A stretch of DNA of 17,732 bases from Bacilli bacterium (GCA_017550205.1 JAFZPS010000067.1:1-17732), one strand, 5' to 3'; shown: positions 1-8,392, counted from the first letter of the stretch. Made by a program: numbers and translations. Notes: generated from the sequence alone by a model not told the origin.

Positions 1-19
1 GAATAAATAGGTGATGAAT

Positions 20-3000
20 ATGAAATTCTTCAAAGACTTAATTAATATAGATTTAAAAAAAGACATGGGTATATATAACTTAACCGATGAATTTTTTTGT
101 TTGTATTTAAATAGTATTTCTTTGAAGGAAAATAAGAATATATTAGTAGTAGTTAATAGTGTATATGAGGCTAATAAACTATATAGTATTCTAAGTAATT
201 ATAATAATAATGTTAGTTTATTTCCTATGGATGATTTTCTTACAAGTGAAGCATTAGCTGTATCACCAGATTTAAAATTAAATAGATTAGAGACTATTAA
301 TAAAGTAATTAATTCTAATAATAATATAGTTATTACTAACTTAATGGGTTATTTGAGATTTCTTCCTAAGAAAGAGAATTATATTAATAGTATTATTAAT
401 TTAAATGTAGGAGATGTGATTGATCCTAAGGAGTTAGCTAGAAAAGTTAATAATTTAGGTTATACAAGAGATACATTAGTTACTAAGACTGGTGAGTTTG
501 CATCTCGTGGTTTTGTATTAGATATATATCCAATAGATGAAGATAATCCAATAAGAATAGAGTTCTTTGATGATGAGATTGAATCTATTCGTAAGTTTAA
601 TCCTGAGGATCAAAAATCTATTGGTGATATTAAGAGTATTACTATTAAACCATTTACTGAATTTATTACTGATAAGGAAGTAGAAGATTTAGATAAACAA
701 AAGTATTTACCTCAATATGAAGAAGTAGTTAATATTAGTAGTTATTTAGATGGTATTACTTTCTTTAAAGATTATGACCAATTAAAGATTAGTTATAAAG
801 GTATTTTAGAAGAAATATTTGAATATAAAGAAGAGAAAGATACTGAGTTTAATGGAAACTATATGTTTTCTTTAGGTGATATCAAAGAAGAATTTTGTAT
901 ATACTATTCATCTTTAAATAACTTAGATTCTAGTAATAAAGTATCTGATAGTATTAATTTTAATGTTAAGACTATTAATAATTTTAATGAAGATAAAGAT
1001 AATATTAATAAGTTTATTAATGATAATATTCATAAAAATAAGACTATTATTATATGTTTAAAGAAATATCAAATTAGAAGTATATTAAAGAATCTTAATA
1101 TGAAGATAGTTGAGACTGATTTTGATAATATACATACTGGTAAGGTTAATATTATTGAGAGTGATTTAGATGGGGGATTTATTTATAAAGATACTATTTT
1201 ATTAACAGCTAAAGAATTATTTAAAGTAAATGAGAAGAAGAATAGATATCAAAATAAGTTTAAATATGCTACTACTATTGGTGATATTAATAAGTTAAAT
1301 GTAGGAGATTATGTAGTTCATAATATACATGGTATTGGTGTATATAATGGAATTAAGACTTTAACTTTGAATGATATTACTAAGGATTATTTAGAGGTTT
1401 TATACCAAGGTACTGATAAAATATATATTCCGGTAGAAAAGATAGATCATTTATTTAAATATTCTGGTAGAGAAGGAGTGGCTCCTAAGATTAATAAGCT
1501 TGGAGGTACTGAATGGGAAAAGACTAAGGCTAGAGTACGTGGTAAAGTAAAAGATATGGCATATGATTTAATTAAGTTATATGCGGAAAGAGAAAGTAGA
1601 AAGGGATTTGCATTCTCTAAAGACTGTGAGATGAGTATTGATTTTGAGAAGGATTTTCCATATGAATTAACTAATGATCAAAAGTTAGCTATAAGTCAAA
1701 TTAAAACTGATATGGAAAGTACTACTCCAATGGATAGATTATTATGTGGAGATGTAGGTTTTGGTAAAACTGAAGTTGCTTTTGTGGCAGCATTTAAGGC
1801 TATACTAGATTCTAAACAGGTATTATTCTTATGTCCTACAACAATTCTTTCTAACCAACATTATGAAAATGCTTTAAAAAGATTTAATAATTTCCCTGTG
1901 AGTATTGGATTATTAAATAGATTTACTTCTCCTAAAGAAGAAAGAAGAATACTTGAAGGATTAAAAGATGGAACTATAGATATGGTTATTGGTACTCATA
2001 GATTATTAAGTGATGATGTTAAGGCTAAAGATTTAGGATTACTTGTAATAGATGAGGAACAAAGATTTGGAGTAGCTCATAAAGAAAAGATTAAACAATA
2101 TAAAAGTAATGTAGATGTTCTTACTTTAACGGCTACACCAATACCTAGAACATTACAAATGTCTTTAACTGGAATTAGAAGTCTTTCTTTAATAGAGACA
2201 CCTCCAGTTAATAGATATCCTGTTCAAACTTATGTAGTTGAAGAGAATAAACAAATATTAAAAGATGCTATTTATAAAGAATTATCTCGTGATGGACAAG
2301 TATATATTTTATATAATAGAGTTCAAAGTATTGATGAATTTGCTTTAAGAATTAAAGATATTGCACCTGATGCTAGAATTTGTATAGCTCATGGTCAAAT
2401 GACTAAGAATCAATTAGAGGGTACTATTTATGACTTCATTAAGCATGAATATGATATATTGATTTGTACTACTATAATTGAAACTGGTATAGATATACCT
2501 AATGTTAATACATTAATTATTATGGATAGTGATAGATTTGGACTTAGTCAGTTATATCAAATTAGAGGTAGAGTTGGTAGAAGTGATAAATTTGCTTATG
2601 CATACCTTATGTATCAACCATTTAAGAGTTTGACTGAATCCGCAGTTAAGAGACTTAATGTTATTAAAGAGTTTACTGAATTAGGTAGTGGATTTGCTAT
2701 AGCAACTCGTGATTTATCTATACGTGGTGCAGGAGATATTCTAGGTAGTGAACAAGCGGGATTTATTGATACTGTTGGTGTTGACTTATATTTAAAGATG
2801 CTTAATGATGAAGTCAAACTATTAAATAATGAAGAAGTAGTAGAAGAAAAAGAAGATACTAAACCATTAATTAATGTTACTACTCATATTGATGATAATT
2901 ACGTAAGTGAAGATGATCTTAAGATTGAAATTCATAGAAAGATTAATTCTATTACTGATCTAGAATCATTTAATAAAATTAAATCTGAATTAGAGGATAG

Positions 3001-3322
3001 ATTTGGTAAACTAGATGAAGATTTAATTATTTATATGTATGAAGAATGGTTTGAAAAACTAGCTAATAAATTAAAAATTAAGAATGTTCATCAAAATAAG
3101 AATTCTATTGAATTAGTATTTCCACAGGAAGTTGTTGAAAAACTTAATACAGAAGATTTATTCATGGATGCATTCTATGTATCTAATATGTTTAGATTTA
3201 TTAGTAAAGGTACTAATTTAATAATAGTTTTAGATATTATTAAGTTAGATAAACATCCTATTTACTATTTAGTGTCATTATTAAGTAAAGTTAGTGAAAA
3301 ATACTCTAAAAACATTGACTAG
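20..3322 (+). CDS. mfd: Transcription-repair coupling factor Mfd
   Basis: ATP-driven DNA translocase that removes RNA polymerase stalled at lesions and recruits UvrA for nucleotide excision repair. Domains seen in order: an N-terminal UvrB-like module (GEFASRGFVLDIYP from about residue 158), a CarD-like RNA-polymerase-interaction domain (VGDYVVHNIHGIGVYNG, about 428-445), then a superfamily 2 helicase core with Walker A GDVGFGKTE (577-585), DEEQ box (678-681), TATPIPRT (from 704) and motif VI QIRGRVGR (847-854), and a C-terminal regulatory domain. The 1100 residues are slightly shorter than the 1177 I recall for B. subtilis. The frame is open from a GTG at 11, but that GTG lies in the ribosome site AGGTGAT (9-15), so ATG at 20 is the better start. 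The in-frame TAG at 8-10 rules out a longer protein. No gene upstream can be judged. Confidence 0.97.
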   Translation: MKFFKDLINIDLKKDMGIYNLTDEFFCLYLNSISLKENKNILVVVNSVYEANKLYSILSNYNNNVSLFPMDDFLTSEALAVSPDLKLNRLETINKVINSNNNIVITNLMGYLRFLPKKENYINSIINLNVGDVIDPKELARKVNNLGYTRDTLVTKTGEFASRGFVLDIYPIDEDNPIRIEFFDDEIESIRKFNPEDQKSIGDIKSITIKPFTEFITDKEVEDLDKQKYLPQYEEVVNISSYLDGITFFKDYDQLKISYKGILEEIFEYKEEKDTEFNGNYMFSLGDIKEEFCIYYSSLNNLDSSNKVSDSINFNVKTINNFNEDKDNINKFINDNIHKNKTIIICLKKYQIRSILKNLNMKIVETDFDNIHTGKVNIIESDLDGGFIYKDTILLTAKELFKVNEKKNRYQNKFKYATTIGDINKLNVGDYVVHNIHGIGVYNGIKTLTLNDITKDYLEVLYQGTDKIYIPVEKIDHLFKYSGREGVAPKINKLGGTEWEKTKARVRGKVKDMAYDLIKLYAERESRKGFAFSKDCEMSIDFEKDFPYELTNDQKLAISQIKTDMESTTPMDRLLCGDVGFGKTEVAFVAAFKAILDSKQVLFLCPTTILSNQHYENALKRFNNFPVSIGLLNRFTSPKEERRILEGLKDGTIDMVIGTHRLLSDDVKAKDLGLLVIDEEQRFGVAHKEKIKQYKSNVDVLTLTATPIPRTLQMSLTGIRSLSLIETPPVNRYPVQTYVVEENKQILKDAIYKELSRDGQVYILYNRVQSIDEFALRIKDIAPDARICIAHGQMTKNQLEGTIYDFIKHEYDILICTTIIETGIDIPNVNTLIIMDSDRFGLSQLYQIRGRVGRSDKFAYAYLMYQPFKSLTESAVKRLNVIKEFTELGSGFAIATRDLSIRGAGDILGSEQAGFIDTVGVDLYLKMLNDEVKLLNNEEVVEEKEDTKPLINVTTHIDDNYVSEDDLKIEIHRKINSITDLESFNKIKSELEDRFGKLDEDLIIYMYEEWFEKLANKLKIKNVHQNKNSIELVFPQEVVEKLNTEDLFMDAFYVSNMFRFISKGTNLIIVLDIIKLDKHPIYYLVSLLSKVSEKYSKNID

Positions 3323-3328
3323 AAATTA

Positions 3329-3334
3329 TATAAT
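3329..3334 (+). promoter_or_regulatory. Possible -10 box for the helical protein gene
   Basis: A perfect TATAAT follows the mfd stop by a few bases and lies 29 bases before the next start codon. No -35 match is visible at normal spacing. It fits the pattern of -10 boxes elsewhere in the window, but in DNA this AT-rich it could be chance, and the gene may simply be read through from mfd. Confidence 0.25.
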
Positions 3335-3362
3335 TGTTAAAGTTAATATGCTAGGAGATTAA

Positions 3363-4019
3363 ATGATGGAAGAGTTAACAATAGAAGAATTAAAAAAACA
3401 ACATTTTGACAGCTATAAAGCGACTCTATTAAGTATAATAGAGAATAATACTAATATATTAGTAAATGAAGATATAAAGAGTTTAATTAAGAAACCTCCA
3501 TTAGATTCGATGGATGTGTTAAAGAATAAGTTCTTGGATTTATCTAAAAAGAATAAAATAATACTAAATACAGAAGAATTATCTAAGTTATTAGATAATT
3601 ATAGAGAAGAGTTAACTAAATCGATTGAATTAATAAAAAAAGAAAGAATTAGTATTCTAAGTAAGAAAGTTAATTCATTTAAATATAAAGAAAATGATGT
3701 ATTAGAGTTTTATAAGAAAGATTTTATTTCTTTAGATAAAGTATTAAAGAAAATACTTAAAGACAGTATGATTGATTCATATAAGAGGGTATTTAAAGAT
3801 ATTATTAAGATATTTGATAAAGATATAGATGATTCTATTAAGAATAAAATAATAGAAGATATTGATAAGTTTATTAATAAGAATTATCAAAAACAAATAA
3901 TGGAGAGTTTTGATATTAAAGTATTAGTTAAAGATACTATATTAATTAATTCTATTAATGAGCAAAATGAAAGATATATATTTAAGTTAAATAATTCTAG
4001 ATTGTTAGCACTTGAATAA
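3363..4019 (+). CDS. Unrecognised helical, lysine-rich cytoplasmic protein
   Basis: I do not recognise this 218-residue protein. It has no signal peptide or membrane segment and is rich in Lys, Ile, Asp and Glu. Long stretches look amphipathic-helical (for example residues 70-110 and 120-180), and a less charged end reads RYIFKLNNSRLLALE. No Cys or His cluster or nucleotide-binding motif is visible. Two adjacent ATGs (3363 and 3366) both suit the AGGAG site at 3353-3357. The gene follows mfd by 40 bases with no terminator between, so co-transcription is possible. Its last codons contain the -35 element of the downstream T-box promoter. Base composition matches mfd, so transfer is not suggested. 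Confidence 0.75.
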   Translation: MMEELTIEELKKQHFDSYKATLLSIIENNTNILVNEDIKSLIKKPPLDSMDVLKNKFLDLSKKNKIILNTEELSKLLDNYREELTKSIELIKKERISILSKKVNSFKYKENDVLEFYKKDFISLDKVLKKILKDSMIDSYKRVFKDIIKIFDKDIDDSIKNKIIEDIDKFINKNYQKQIMESFDIKVLVKDTILINSINEQNERYIFKLNNSRLLALE

Positions 4020-4040
4020 TAAAAAGTAATGTGCTACAAT
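4012..4040 (+). promoter_or_regulatory. Promoter of the Met T-box operon
   Basis: The -35 box TTGAAT (4012-4017) and -10 box TACAAT (4035-4040) are separated by 17 bases, and TGC before the -10 gives an extended -10 (TGn). The -35 overlaps the last codon and stop of the preceding gene. The predicted transcript start is near 4047, just upstream of T-box stem I. This is one of the better-formed promoters in the window. Confidence 0.7.
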
Positions 4041-4046
4041 ATAGCA

Positions 4047-4286
4047 AATGTTTTGATGAAGAAAAGTTTTATTCATAAGTTTATAAAAGAGAGCTTTGTT
4101 GGTGGAAATAAGCATAAATGGAATAAAATAGTATGGCTTCTGAACAGTTATATCGATATGTAGATATGAACGTAGATAGGCGTTAACTATTTAAGTGTAT
4201 AATCTAAGTATTATAAAATAAGGTGGTACCGCGAATAATTCGTCCTTATGTTTATAATACTTTTTTTATTGAAAGGTGAGGATATT
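4047..4286 (+). promoter_or_regulatory. T-box riboswitch, methionine specifier (ATG)
   Basis: A tRNA-sensing leader of about 240 bases. The T-box core AAGGTGGTACCGCG is at 4220-4233. Stem I can be drawn: GAAG (4058-4061) pairs with CTTC (4137-4140), and TTTTATTC (4067-4074) pairs with GAATAAAA (4121-4128). The internal loop between them has ATG (4133-4135) followed by the usual purine (G4136), so the specifier reads methionine. The distal part has AGAGAG and GGTGG elements (about 4088-4105). In the antiterminator bulge TGGT (4224-4227) the variable base is T, matching an A73 discriminator as in tRNA-Met. Uncharged tRNA-Met should stabilise the antiterminator and allow reading of the dCMP deaminase and metG. 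The specifier is inferred by hand folding, but metG downstream agrees with it. Confidence 0.93.
4208..4267 (+). terminator. T-box regulated intrinsic terminator
   Basis: Left arm 4208-4223 and right arm 4244-4260 pair almost perfectly (one bulge), followed by seven Ts (4261-4267). The left arm and loop contain the T-box core, so terminator and antiterminator are mutually exclusive, as in classic T-box leaders. Confidence 0.88.
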
Positions 4287-4736
4287 ATGAAAGATGATAG
4301 TTATTACATGAATTATGCTGTTAAAATATCACCTGCTGCTAATTGTATTAAGGGTAAAGTTGGTGCAGTTATAGTAAGAGATGGTGAAATATTATCAGAG
4401 GGTGTTAATAGTGTGCCTAATGGTGTAACACCATGTACTGAAGAAACATGTATAAGAAAAAAACTGGATTTACATGCTGGGCAAAATCAAGAATTGTGTT
4501 TTGTAGTTCATGCAGAACAAAATGCTTTAATTAATGCTTTAAATAAAGGTGTTAATGTTCAAGACAGTACTATATATGTTACTAAGAAACCTTGTATAAT
4601 ATGTGGAAAAATGCTTATTAACGCAGGAATAAAAAGAATTGTATATTTGCAAGACTATGCTGATAAATATTCTGAAGGAATATTAAAAGAAGCAGGTATT
4701 GAATTAGAAAAATATGAAGGAGAAATTAATAATTAG
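4287..4736 (+). CDS. dCMP deaminase (ComEB-type cytidylate deaminase)
   Basis: Zinc enzyme converting dCMP to dUMP to feed thymidylate synthesis. The deaminase signature is complete: H75-A-E77 (zinc ligand and proton-shuttling Glu, followed by Gln-Asn) and P102-C103-I-I-C106 (the other zinc ligands). The Cys/His-rich stretch before it (PCTEETC, then a lone His) resembles the extra loop of dCMP deaminases more than tRNA- or guanine-deaminase relatives. The frame is open from ATG 4248, but that lies inside the T-box terminator; ATG 4287 has an AGGTGAGGAT ribosome site and gives 149 residues, normal for the family. It is the first gene behind the Met T-box, 11 bases before metG. The related alternative, a general CMP/dCMP deaminase-family protein of other specificity, is less likely. 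Confidence 0.85.
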   Translation: MKDDSYYMNYAVKISPAANCIKGKVGAVIVRDGEILSEGVNSVPNGVTPCTEETCIRKKLDLHAGQNQELCFVVHAEQNALINALNKGVNVQDSTIYVTKKPCIICGKMLINAGIKRIVYLQDYADKYSEGILKEAGIELEKYEGEINN

Positions 4737-4747
4737 GAGGGATAAAA

Positions 4748-6292
4748 ATGGAAAAAGAAAGATATTATATTAGTACAGCAATTGCTTATACTTCAGGTAA
4801 ACCTCATATTGGTAATACTTATGAGATTGTTTTAGCTGATGCAATTGCTAGATTTAAAAGATTACAAGGATATGATGTATATTTCCAAACAGGTACTGAT
4901 GAACATGGAGAAAAAATTCAATTAAAAGCTGAAGATGCAGGAATTACTCCTCAAGAATTTGTTGATGAAAAAGCGGGAGAAATTAAACGTATTTGGGATA
5001 TCATGAACACAAGTTATGATAGATTTGTACGTACTACTGATAAACATCATGAAGAAGTAGTTCAACATATATTTAAATACATGTATGATAAGGGAGATAT
5101 TTATTTAGGTAAATATGAAGGATGGTATTGTACTCCTGATGAATCATTCTGGACAGATAGTCAAGTCGTTAAAACAGAAGATGGTAAAATAGTATGTCCT
5201 GATTGTGGTAGAGAAGTACAAAAGAAGAGTGAAGAAGCTTATTTCTTCAAACTTAGTAAATATCAAAAACAATTAGAGGAATATATTGAATCTCATCCTG
5301 AATTTATTCAACCAGTAGCTCGTAAGAATGAGATGGTTAATAACTTTATCAAACCTGGATTACAAGATTTATGTGTATCAAGAACTTCATTTAGTTGGGG
5401 AATTCCAGTAGATTTTGATCCTAAACATGTAGTTTATGTATGGTTAGATGCTTTAACTAACTATATTACTAATATTGGATATGATGTAGATGGTGGAACA
5501 GATGAGTTTAAATATAAATGGCCATGTGACTTACATTTAATTGGTAAAGATATTATTAGATTCCATACTATTTATTGGCCATGTTTCTTATTTAGTTTAG
5601 GTGTAGATTTACCAAAACAAGTATTTGGACATCCATGGTTAATTATGAGTGATGGTAAGATGAGTAAATCTCTAGGTAATGTTGTATATGCTGATGACTT
5701 AGTAAATGAATTTGGTGTAGATGCTGTAAGATATTATTTCTTACATGAGATACCATTTGCTGCAGATGGTGTATTTACTAGAGAATTATTAATTGAAAGA
5801 ATTAATGGTGATCTTGCTAATGTATTAGGTAACCTAGTACAAAGAACTATATCTATGGGTAATAAATATTTTGATGGTAAAGTTAATAATAAAGGTGTAA
5901 ATGATTCTTTAGATAAAGAATTTATTGATAATATTAATGGATTAGAGAAGAAAGTAACTATTAAGATGGATAATCTACAAATAAGTGATGCTATTACTGA
6001 AATATTTAATTTACTTCGTGCAAGTAATAAATATATTGATGAAACTACTCCATGGATATTGGCTAAAGATGAGAATTCTAAAGATAGATTAGAAACAGTT
6101 ATTTATAACTTATTAGAATCTATAAGAGTATGTTCAGTATTCTTAAATCCATTCTTAACTGAAACTAGTGATAAGATATTTGAACAAATTAATAGTTCTT
6201 GTAAAGACTTTGGATATAATGAAAATAATAGTTATTCATTAAATACTCCTAGTCCATTATTTATGAGAATAGATGTTAAAAAAGAAGATTAA
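4748..6292 (+). CDS. metG: Methionyl-tRNA synthetase
   Basis: Class I synthetase that charges tRNA-Met. HIGH-type motif HIGN is at residues 20-23 and KMSKS at 304-308. A metal-knuckle insert has C128-x2-D131 and C150-x2-C153, the second position being Asp rather than Cys. At 514 residues it ends after the anticodon-binding helical domain. The C-terminal tRNA-binding (Trbp111/EMAP-II-like) domain found in the longer Bacillus enzyme (about 660 residues) is absent, as in some compact bacterial enzymes. The start ATG follows a strong TTAGGAGG site. It is the second gene of the T-box operon, so charging of its own tRNA controls its expression. The operon ends in an intrinsic terminator at the stop codon. 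Confidence 0.97.
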   Translation: MEKERYYISTAIAYTSGKPHIGNTYEIVLADAIARFKRLQGYDVYFQTGTDEHGEKIQLKAEDAGITPQEFVDEKAGEIKRIWDIMNTSYDRFVRTTDKHHEEVVQHIFKYMYDKGDIYLGKYEGWYCTPDESFWTDSQVVKTEDGKIVCPDCGREVQKKSEEAYFFKLSKYQKQLEEYIESHPEFIQPVARKNEMVNNFIKPGLQDLCVSRTSFSWGIPVDFDPKHVVYVWLDALTNYITNIGYDVDGGTDEFKYKWPCDLHLIGKDIIRFHTIYWPCFLFSLGVDLPKQVFGHPWLIMSDGKMSKSLGNVVYADDLVNEFGVDAVRYYFLHEIPFAADGVFTRELLIERINGDLANVLGNLVQRTISMGNKYFDGKVNNKGVNDSLDKEFIDNINGLEKKVTIKMDNLQISDAITEIFNLLRASNKYIDETTPWILAKDENSKDRLETVIYNLLESIRVCSVFLNPFLTETSDKIFEQINSSCKDFGYNENNSYSLNTPSPLFMRIDVKKED

Positions 6293-6305
6293 TTCTTCTT
6301 TTTTT
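6278..6305 (+). terminator. Intrinsic terminator after metG
   Basis: An 11-base perfect stem (6278-6288 with 6294-6304) and a five-base loop that holds the metG stop codon, ending in a run of Ts. The last codons of metG form the left arm. Confidence 0.8.
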
Positions 6306-6313
6306 GTTATAAT
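6305..6313 (+). promoter_or_regulatory. Extended -10 promoter of tatD
   Basis: TGTTATAAT is an extended -10 (TGn plus a perfect TATAAT) with no good -35. It sits directly after the metG terminator. Transcription would begin near 6320, at the edge of the GGTGAT ribosome site (6320-6325), giving a leader of only about ten bases. Confidence 0.55.
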
Positions 6314-6328
6314 TATGGTGGTGATTAT

Positions 6329-7081
6329 ATGTATATAGATACTCATTGTCATTTATCTAAAGAAGATTATGATGATATAGATTTAGTAATTAAAGAAAAT
6401 AGAGAAAATGATATAGATAAAATAATAATATCTGGATATAGTAGAGATACTATTAAAGAGACATTAGGATTAATATCTAAGTATAGTGATGTATATGCTA
6501 CTATTGGATATCATCCTAGTGAAGCGGATATTACTACAGATGAGGATTTATCTTTGTTAGAAGAGCAAATTCAAAATAAAAAGGTAGTAGGAATAGGTGA
6601 AATTGGTTTAGATTATCATTATGGTAGTGATAATAAATCTAAACAAATTGAGTTATTTAGAAAACAAATGGAAATAGCTGAAAAATATAAATTACCTGTA
6701 GTAATACATAGTAGAGATGCTACAGAAGATACTATTAATGTTTTAAAAGAATATAATGTAGTTGGTGATATGCATTGTTTTAGTGGTAGCCTTGAGGTTG
6801 CACGCATATATATTAAAATGGGATATAAATTAGGTATAGGTGGAGTAGTTACTTTTAAGAATAGTAATTTATATAAAGTTGTTGAGTCTGTTGGTTTAGA
6901 AAATATTATTTTAGAGACAGATTCTCCTTATTTAACTCCTGAACCATTTAGAGGAAAAATAAATTCATCTAAATATATTCCATATATAGCAGAAAAACTA
7001 TCAAAAATACTAGATATTAGCGTTGAAAATGTAGCAAAAATTACATCAGAAAACGCTTGTGCTCTGTTTGACTTAGAGTGA
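6329..7081 (+). CDS. tatD: TatD-family metal-dependent deoxyribonuclease
   Basis: TIM-barrel hydrolase of the TatD/YcfH family (B. subtilis YabD/DayD), a metal-dependent 3'-5' DNase. Metal-binding residues are all visible: H6 and H8 in DTHCHL, E91 in GIGEIGLDYHYG, H127 in HSRDA, H149 in HCFSG and D198 in ETDSPYLTPEP. The 250 residues are the usual family length. ATG 6329 has a GGTGAT site four bases upstream. It follows metG as in B. subtilis and many other Bacillota, and ends in TGA, showing that TGA is a stop codon here. No terminator is visible after it, so some transcripts may continue into the next gene. Confidence 0.94.
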   Translation: MYIDTHCHLSKEDYDDIDLVIKENRENDIDKIIISGYSRDTIKETLGLISKYSDVYATIGYHPSEADITTDEDLSLLEEQIQNKKVVGIGEIGLDYHYGSDNKSKQIELFRKQMEIAEKYKLPVVIHSRDATEDTINVLKEYNVVGDMHCFSGSLEVARIYIKMGYKLGIGGVVTFKNSNLYKVVESVGLENIILETDSPYLTPEPFRGKINSSKYIPYIAEKLSKILDISVENVAKITSENACALFDLE

Positions 7082-7096
7082 TTTTTGTGATATCTT
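7068..7096 (+). promoter_or_regulatory. Possible promoter for the anchored-protein pair
   Basis: TTGACT (7068-7073) and TATCTT (7091-7096) are 17 bases apart. The -35 lies in the last codons of tatD. An alternative -10 is the nearby TATATA/TATGAT (7096-7105), which would start transcription at the ribosome site. Moderate matches only. Confidence 0.4.
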
Positions 7097-7122
7097 ATAT
7101 ATGATTAGGGTTGGTGATATTG

Positions 7123-7704
7123 ATGGAAAAGCGTGATAAGAATTTTTTTAAGTCCATTTCAATTGTTTTGCTTTCTTTAGTTGCATTTCTTTTAATTATT
7201 GCCATTTTTATAAAAGTAGATAATTATAAAACTCGTTCATATAAAATTGATGTTTTTTTTAAGAGTGATGATATAGTAGTACTTACTAATAAATTACCAA
7301 TATCTGAAGATATAGGTAAGAATTATACTGGTGTAGGTGTAGAAAAAGGCATAGTTGAATATAAAGAATTTACTATATCAAATCCAAATGATAGAAAAGT
7401 TAGTTATGAAATATATTTAACTAAGATATCAAATAGTACAGATGATATAAGATCAAATTATATTAGATTATATTTAACAGATGAGGAAAATAATCCTATT
7501 GAGGGATTTGGTACAAAAAAGGGTAAAACATATTATGATTTGTATTCTTTTAATAATCAACCTGGTAGTAAATTACTATATACTGGTACTTTAGTATCTG
7601 GTGGAACTAAAAAGTTTATATTAAGAAGCTGGGTAGATGATACTTATGTATTATCAGAAAAAGCAGAAGATTTTACTTTTGATATTGGGGCTAGAATAAA
7701 ATAG
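7123..7704 (+). CDS. Membrane-anchored extracytoplasmic protein, TasA/camelysin-like (paralogue 1)
   Basis: A 193-residue protein with a charged N-terminus (MEKRDKNFFK), one hydrophobic segment at about 11-30, and a Tyr-, Ser-, Asn- and Thr-rich beta-type domain that should lie outside the membrane. The segment is an anchor or uncleaved signal; no clear Ala-x-Ala cleavage site is visible. It is related to the next gene: both share a YEI core, an IRLYL/IKIYL strand, an LRSWVDD/LKMWLSD element and a similar end. The layout (N-terminal segment, NxxN-type strand, late Trp motif) recalls SipW-processed TasA/CalY proteins, but this is inference. The frame extends to TTG 7111; ATG 7123 is preferred for its GGTGAT site (7113-7118). 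The next gene starts ten bases after the stop, so the two form an operon. Confidence 0.8.
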   Translation: MEKRDKNFFKSISIVLLSLVAFLLIIAIFIKVDNYKTRSYKIDVFFKSDDIVVLTNKLPISEDIGKNYTGVGVEKGIVEYKEFTISNPNDRKVSYEIYLTKISNSTDDIRSNYIRLYLTDEENNPIEGFGTKKGKTYYDLYSFNNQPGSKLLYTGTLVSGGTKKFILRSWVDDTYVLSEKAEDFTFDIGARIK

Positions 7705-7714
7705 GAGTGGTAGT

Positions 7715-8308
7715 ATGGATTCAACTAATTCAAAGAAAACATTTACAATATTAATGCTTTCAATAGTTATATTATTAATAGGTCTTATTGTAGTAGGATT
7801 TGTTATGTTTTCACTAAGAGAAAAAGATGTTGTAGAAGAAGAAGAAAATGGTGCTGATATAATATTAAATTATTCTACTAATAATAGTGGATTACAAATA
7901 AGAAATGCTTCTAAAACAAAAGATGAAGATGGAATAATAAATTTAAAAGATGGTGAATATTTTGATTTTTCAGTAGAGGTTATATTAGATAATGCTTCTA
8001 ATATTGAATATGAAATATCTGTTGAAAAAGATGAAATAAATTCAACTATTCCTGATTCAGATATTAAAATATATTTAGAAAAAGAAATAGAGGGTACTTA
8101 CACGAAGGTTTTTGAACCTAATAAATTTACACCATTAAAGAAAAAGAGTGAATTAGGTAGTAAAAAAGGTAGTATGGTTTTAACAAATGTTACTAAAACT
8201 AAGTCTAGTACTGATAAATATAGATTAAAAATGTGGTTATCTGATAAAGCTACTATTGATACTGGAACATATGCAGTAGAAGTAGAAGTTAACGGAATTG
8301 CAAAATAA
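7715..8308 (+). CDS. Membrane-anchored extracytoplasmic protein, TasA/camelysin-like (paralogue 2)
   Basis: A 197-residue protein with a short polar N-terminus, a hydrophobic segment at about 10-32, an acidic linker (VVEEEENG) and a beta-rich domain. The shared features with the preceding protein are IEYEI, DIKIYLEKE, YRLKMWLSD and a closing VEVEVNG strand, so the pair arose by duplication and has diverged well. A TAGGAG site precedes ATG 7715. Translation ends in a TAA that abuts a strong terminator, and a SipW-like signal peptidase follows from its own promoter. A role as surface filament or matrix subunits processed by that peptidase is a guess from context. Pilin-like or sortase features (LPxTG) are absent. 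Confidence 0.8.
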   Translation: MDSTNSKKTFTILMLSIVILLIGLIVVGFVMFSLREKDVVEEEENGADIILNYSTNNSGLQIRNASKTKDEDGIINLKDGEYFDFSVEVILDNASNIEYEISVEKDEINSTIPDSDIKIYLEKEIEGTYTKVFEPNKFTPLKKKSELGSKKGSMVLTNVTKTKSSTDKYRLKMWLSDKATIDTGTYAVEVEVNGIAK

Positions 8309-8335
8309 AGAAGTGTAAAGTACTTCTTTTTTTTT
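8307..8335 (+). terminator. Intrinsic terminator after the anchored-protein pair
   Basis: AAAGAAGT (8307-8314) pairs with ACTTCTTT (8322-8329) around a seven-base loop, followed by Ts to 8335. It starts within the stop codon of the upstream gene. Confidence 0.85.
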
Positions 8336-8367
8336 GTAAAAAATATATTTTTTAATTTCTCACGTAT

Positions 8368-8373
8368 TATAAT
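8368..8373 (+). promoter_or_regulatory. -10 box of the signal peptidase gene
   Basis: A perfect TATAAT lies 19 bases before the start codon. No clear -35 is seen 16-18 bases upstream. The predicted start near 8380 leaves a leader of about 13 bases that begins at the AGGAGG site. Confidence 0.45.
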
Positions 8374-8392
8374 AGTAGTAAGGAGGATAAAA

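Noticed and set aside
300..1060. Repeated AATAATAAT/ATTAATAAT strings in the mfd 5' half
   Set aside because: They encode Asn/Ile-rich stretches in frame and vary in sequence; low composition complexity, not a repeat element or CRISPR.
4248..4286. Earlier ATG start for the dCMP deaminase
   Set aside because: It falls inside the right arm of the T-box terminator and has no ribosome site; the extra residues do not match the family.
7079..7081. TGA as a tryptophan codon, as in Mollicutes
   Set aside because: TGA ends tatD and yabG exactly where those families end, and all conserved Trp positions seen use TGG.
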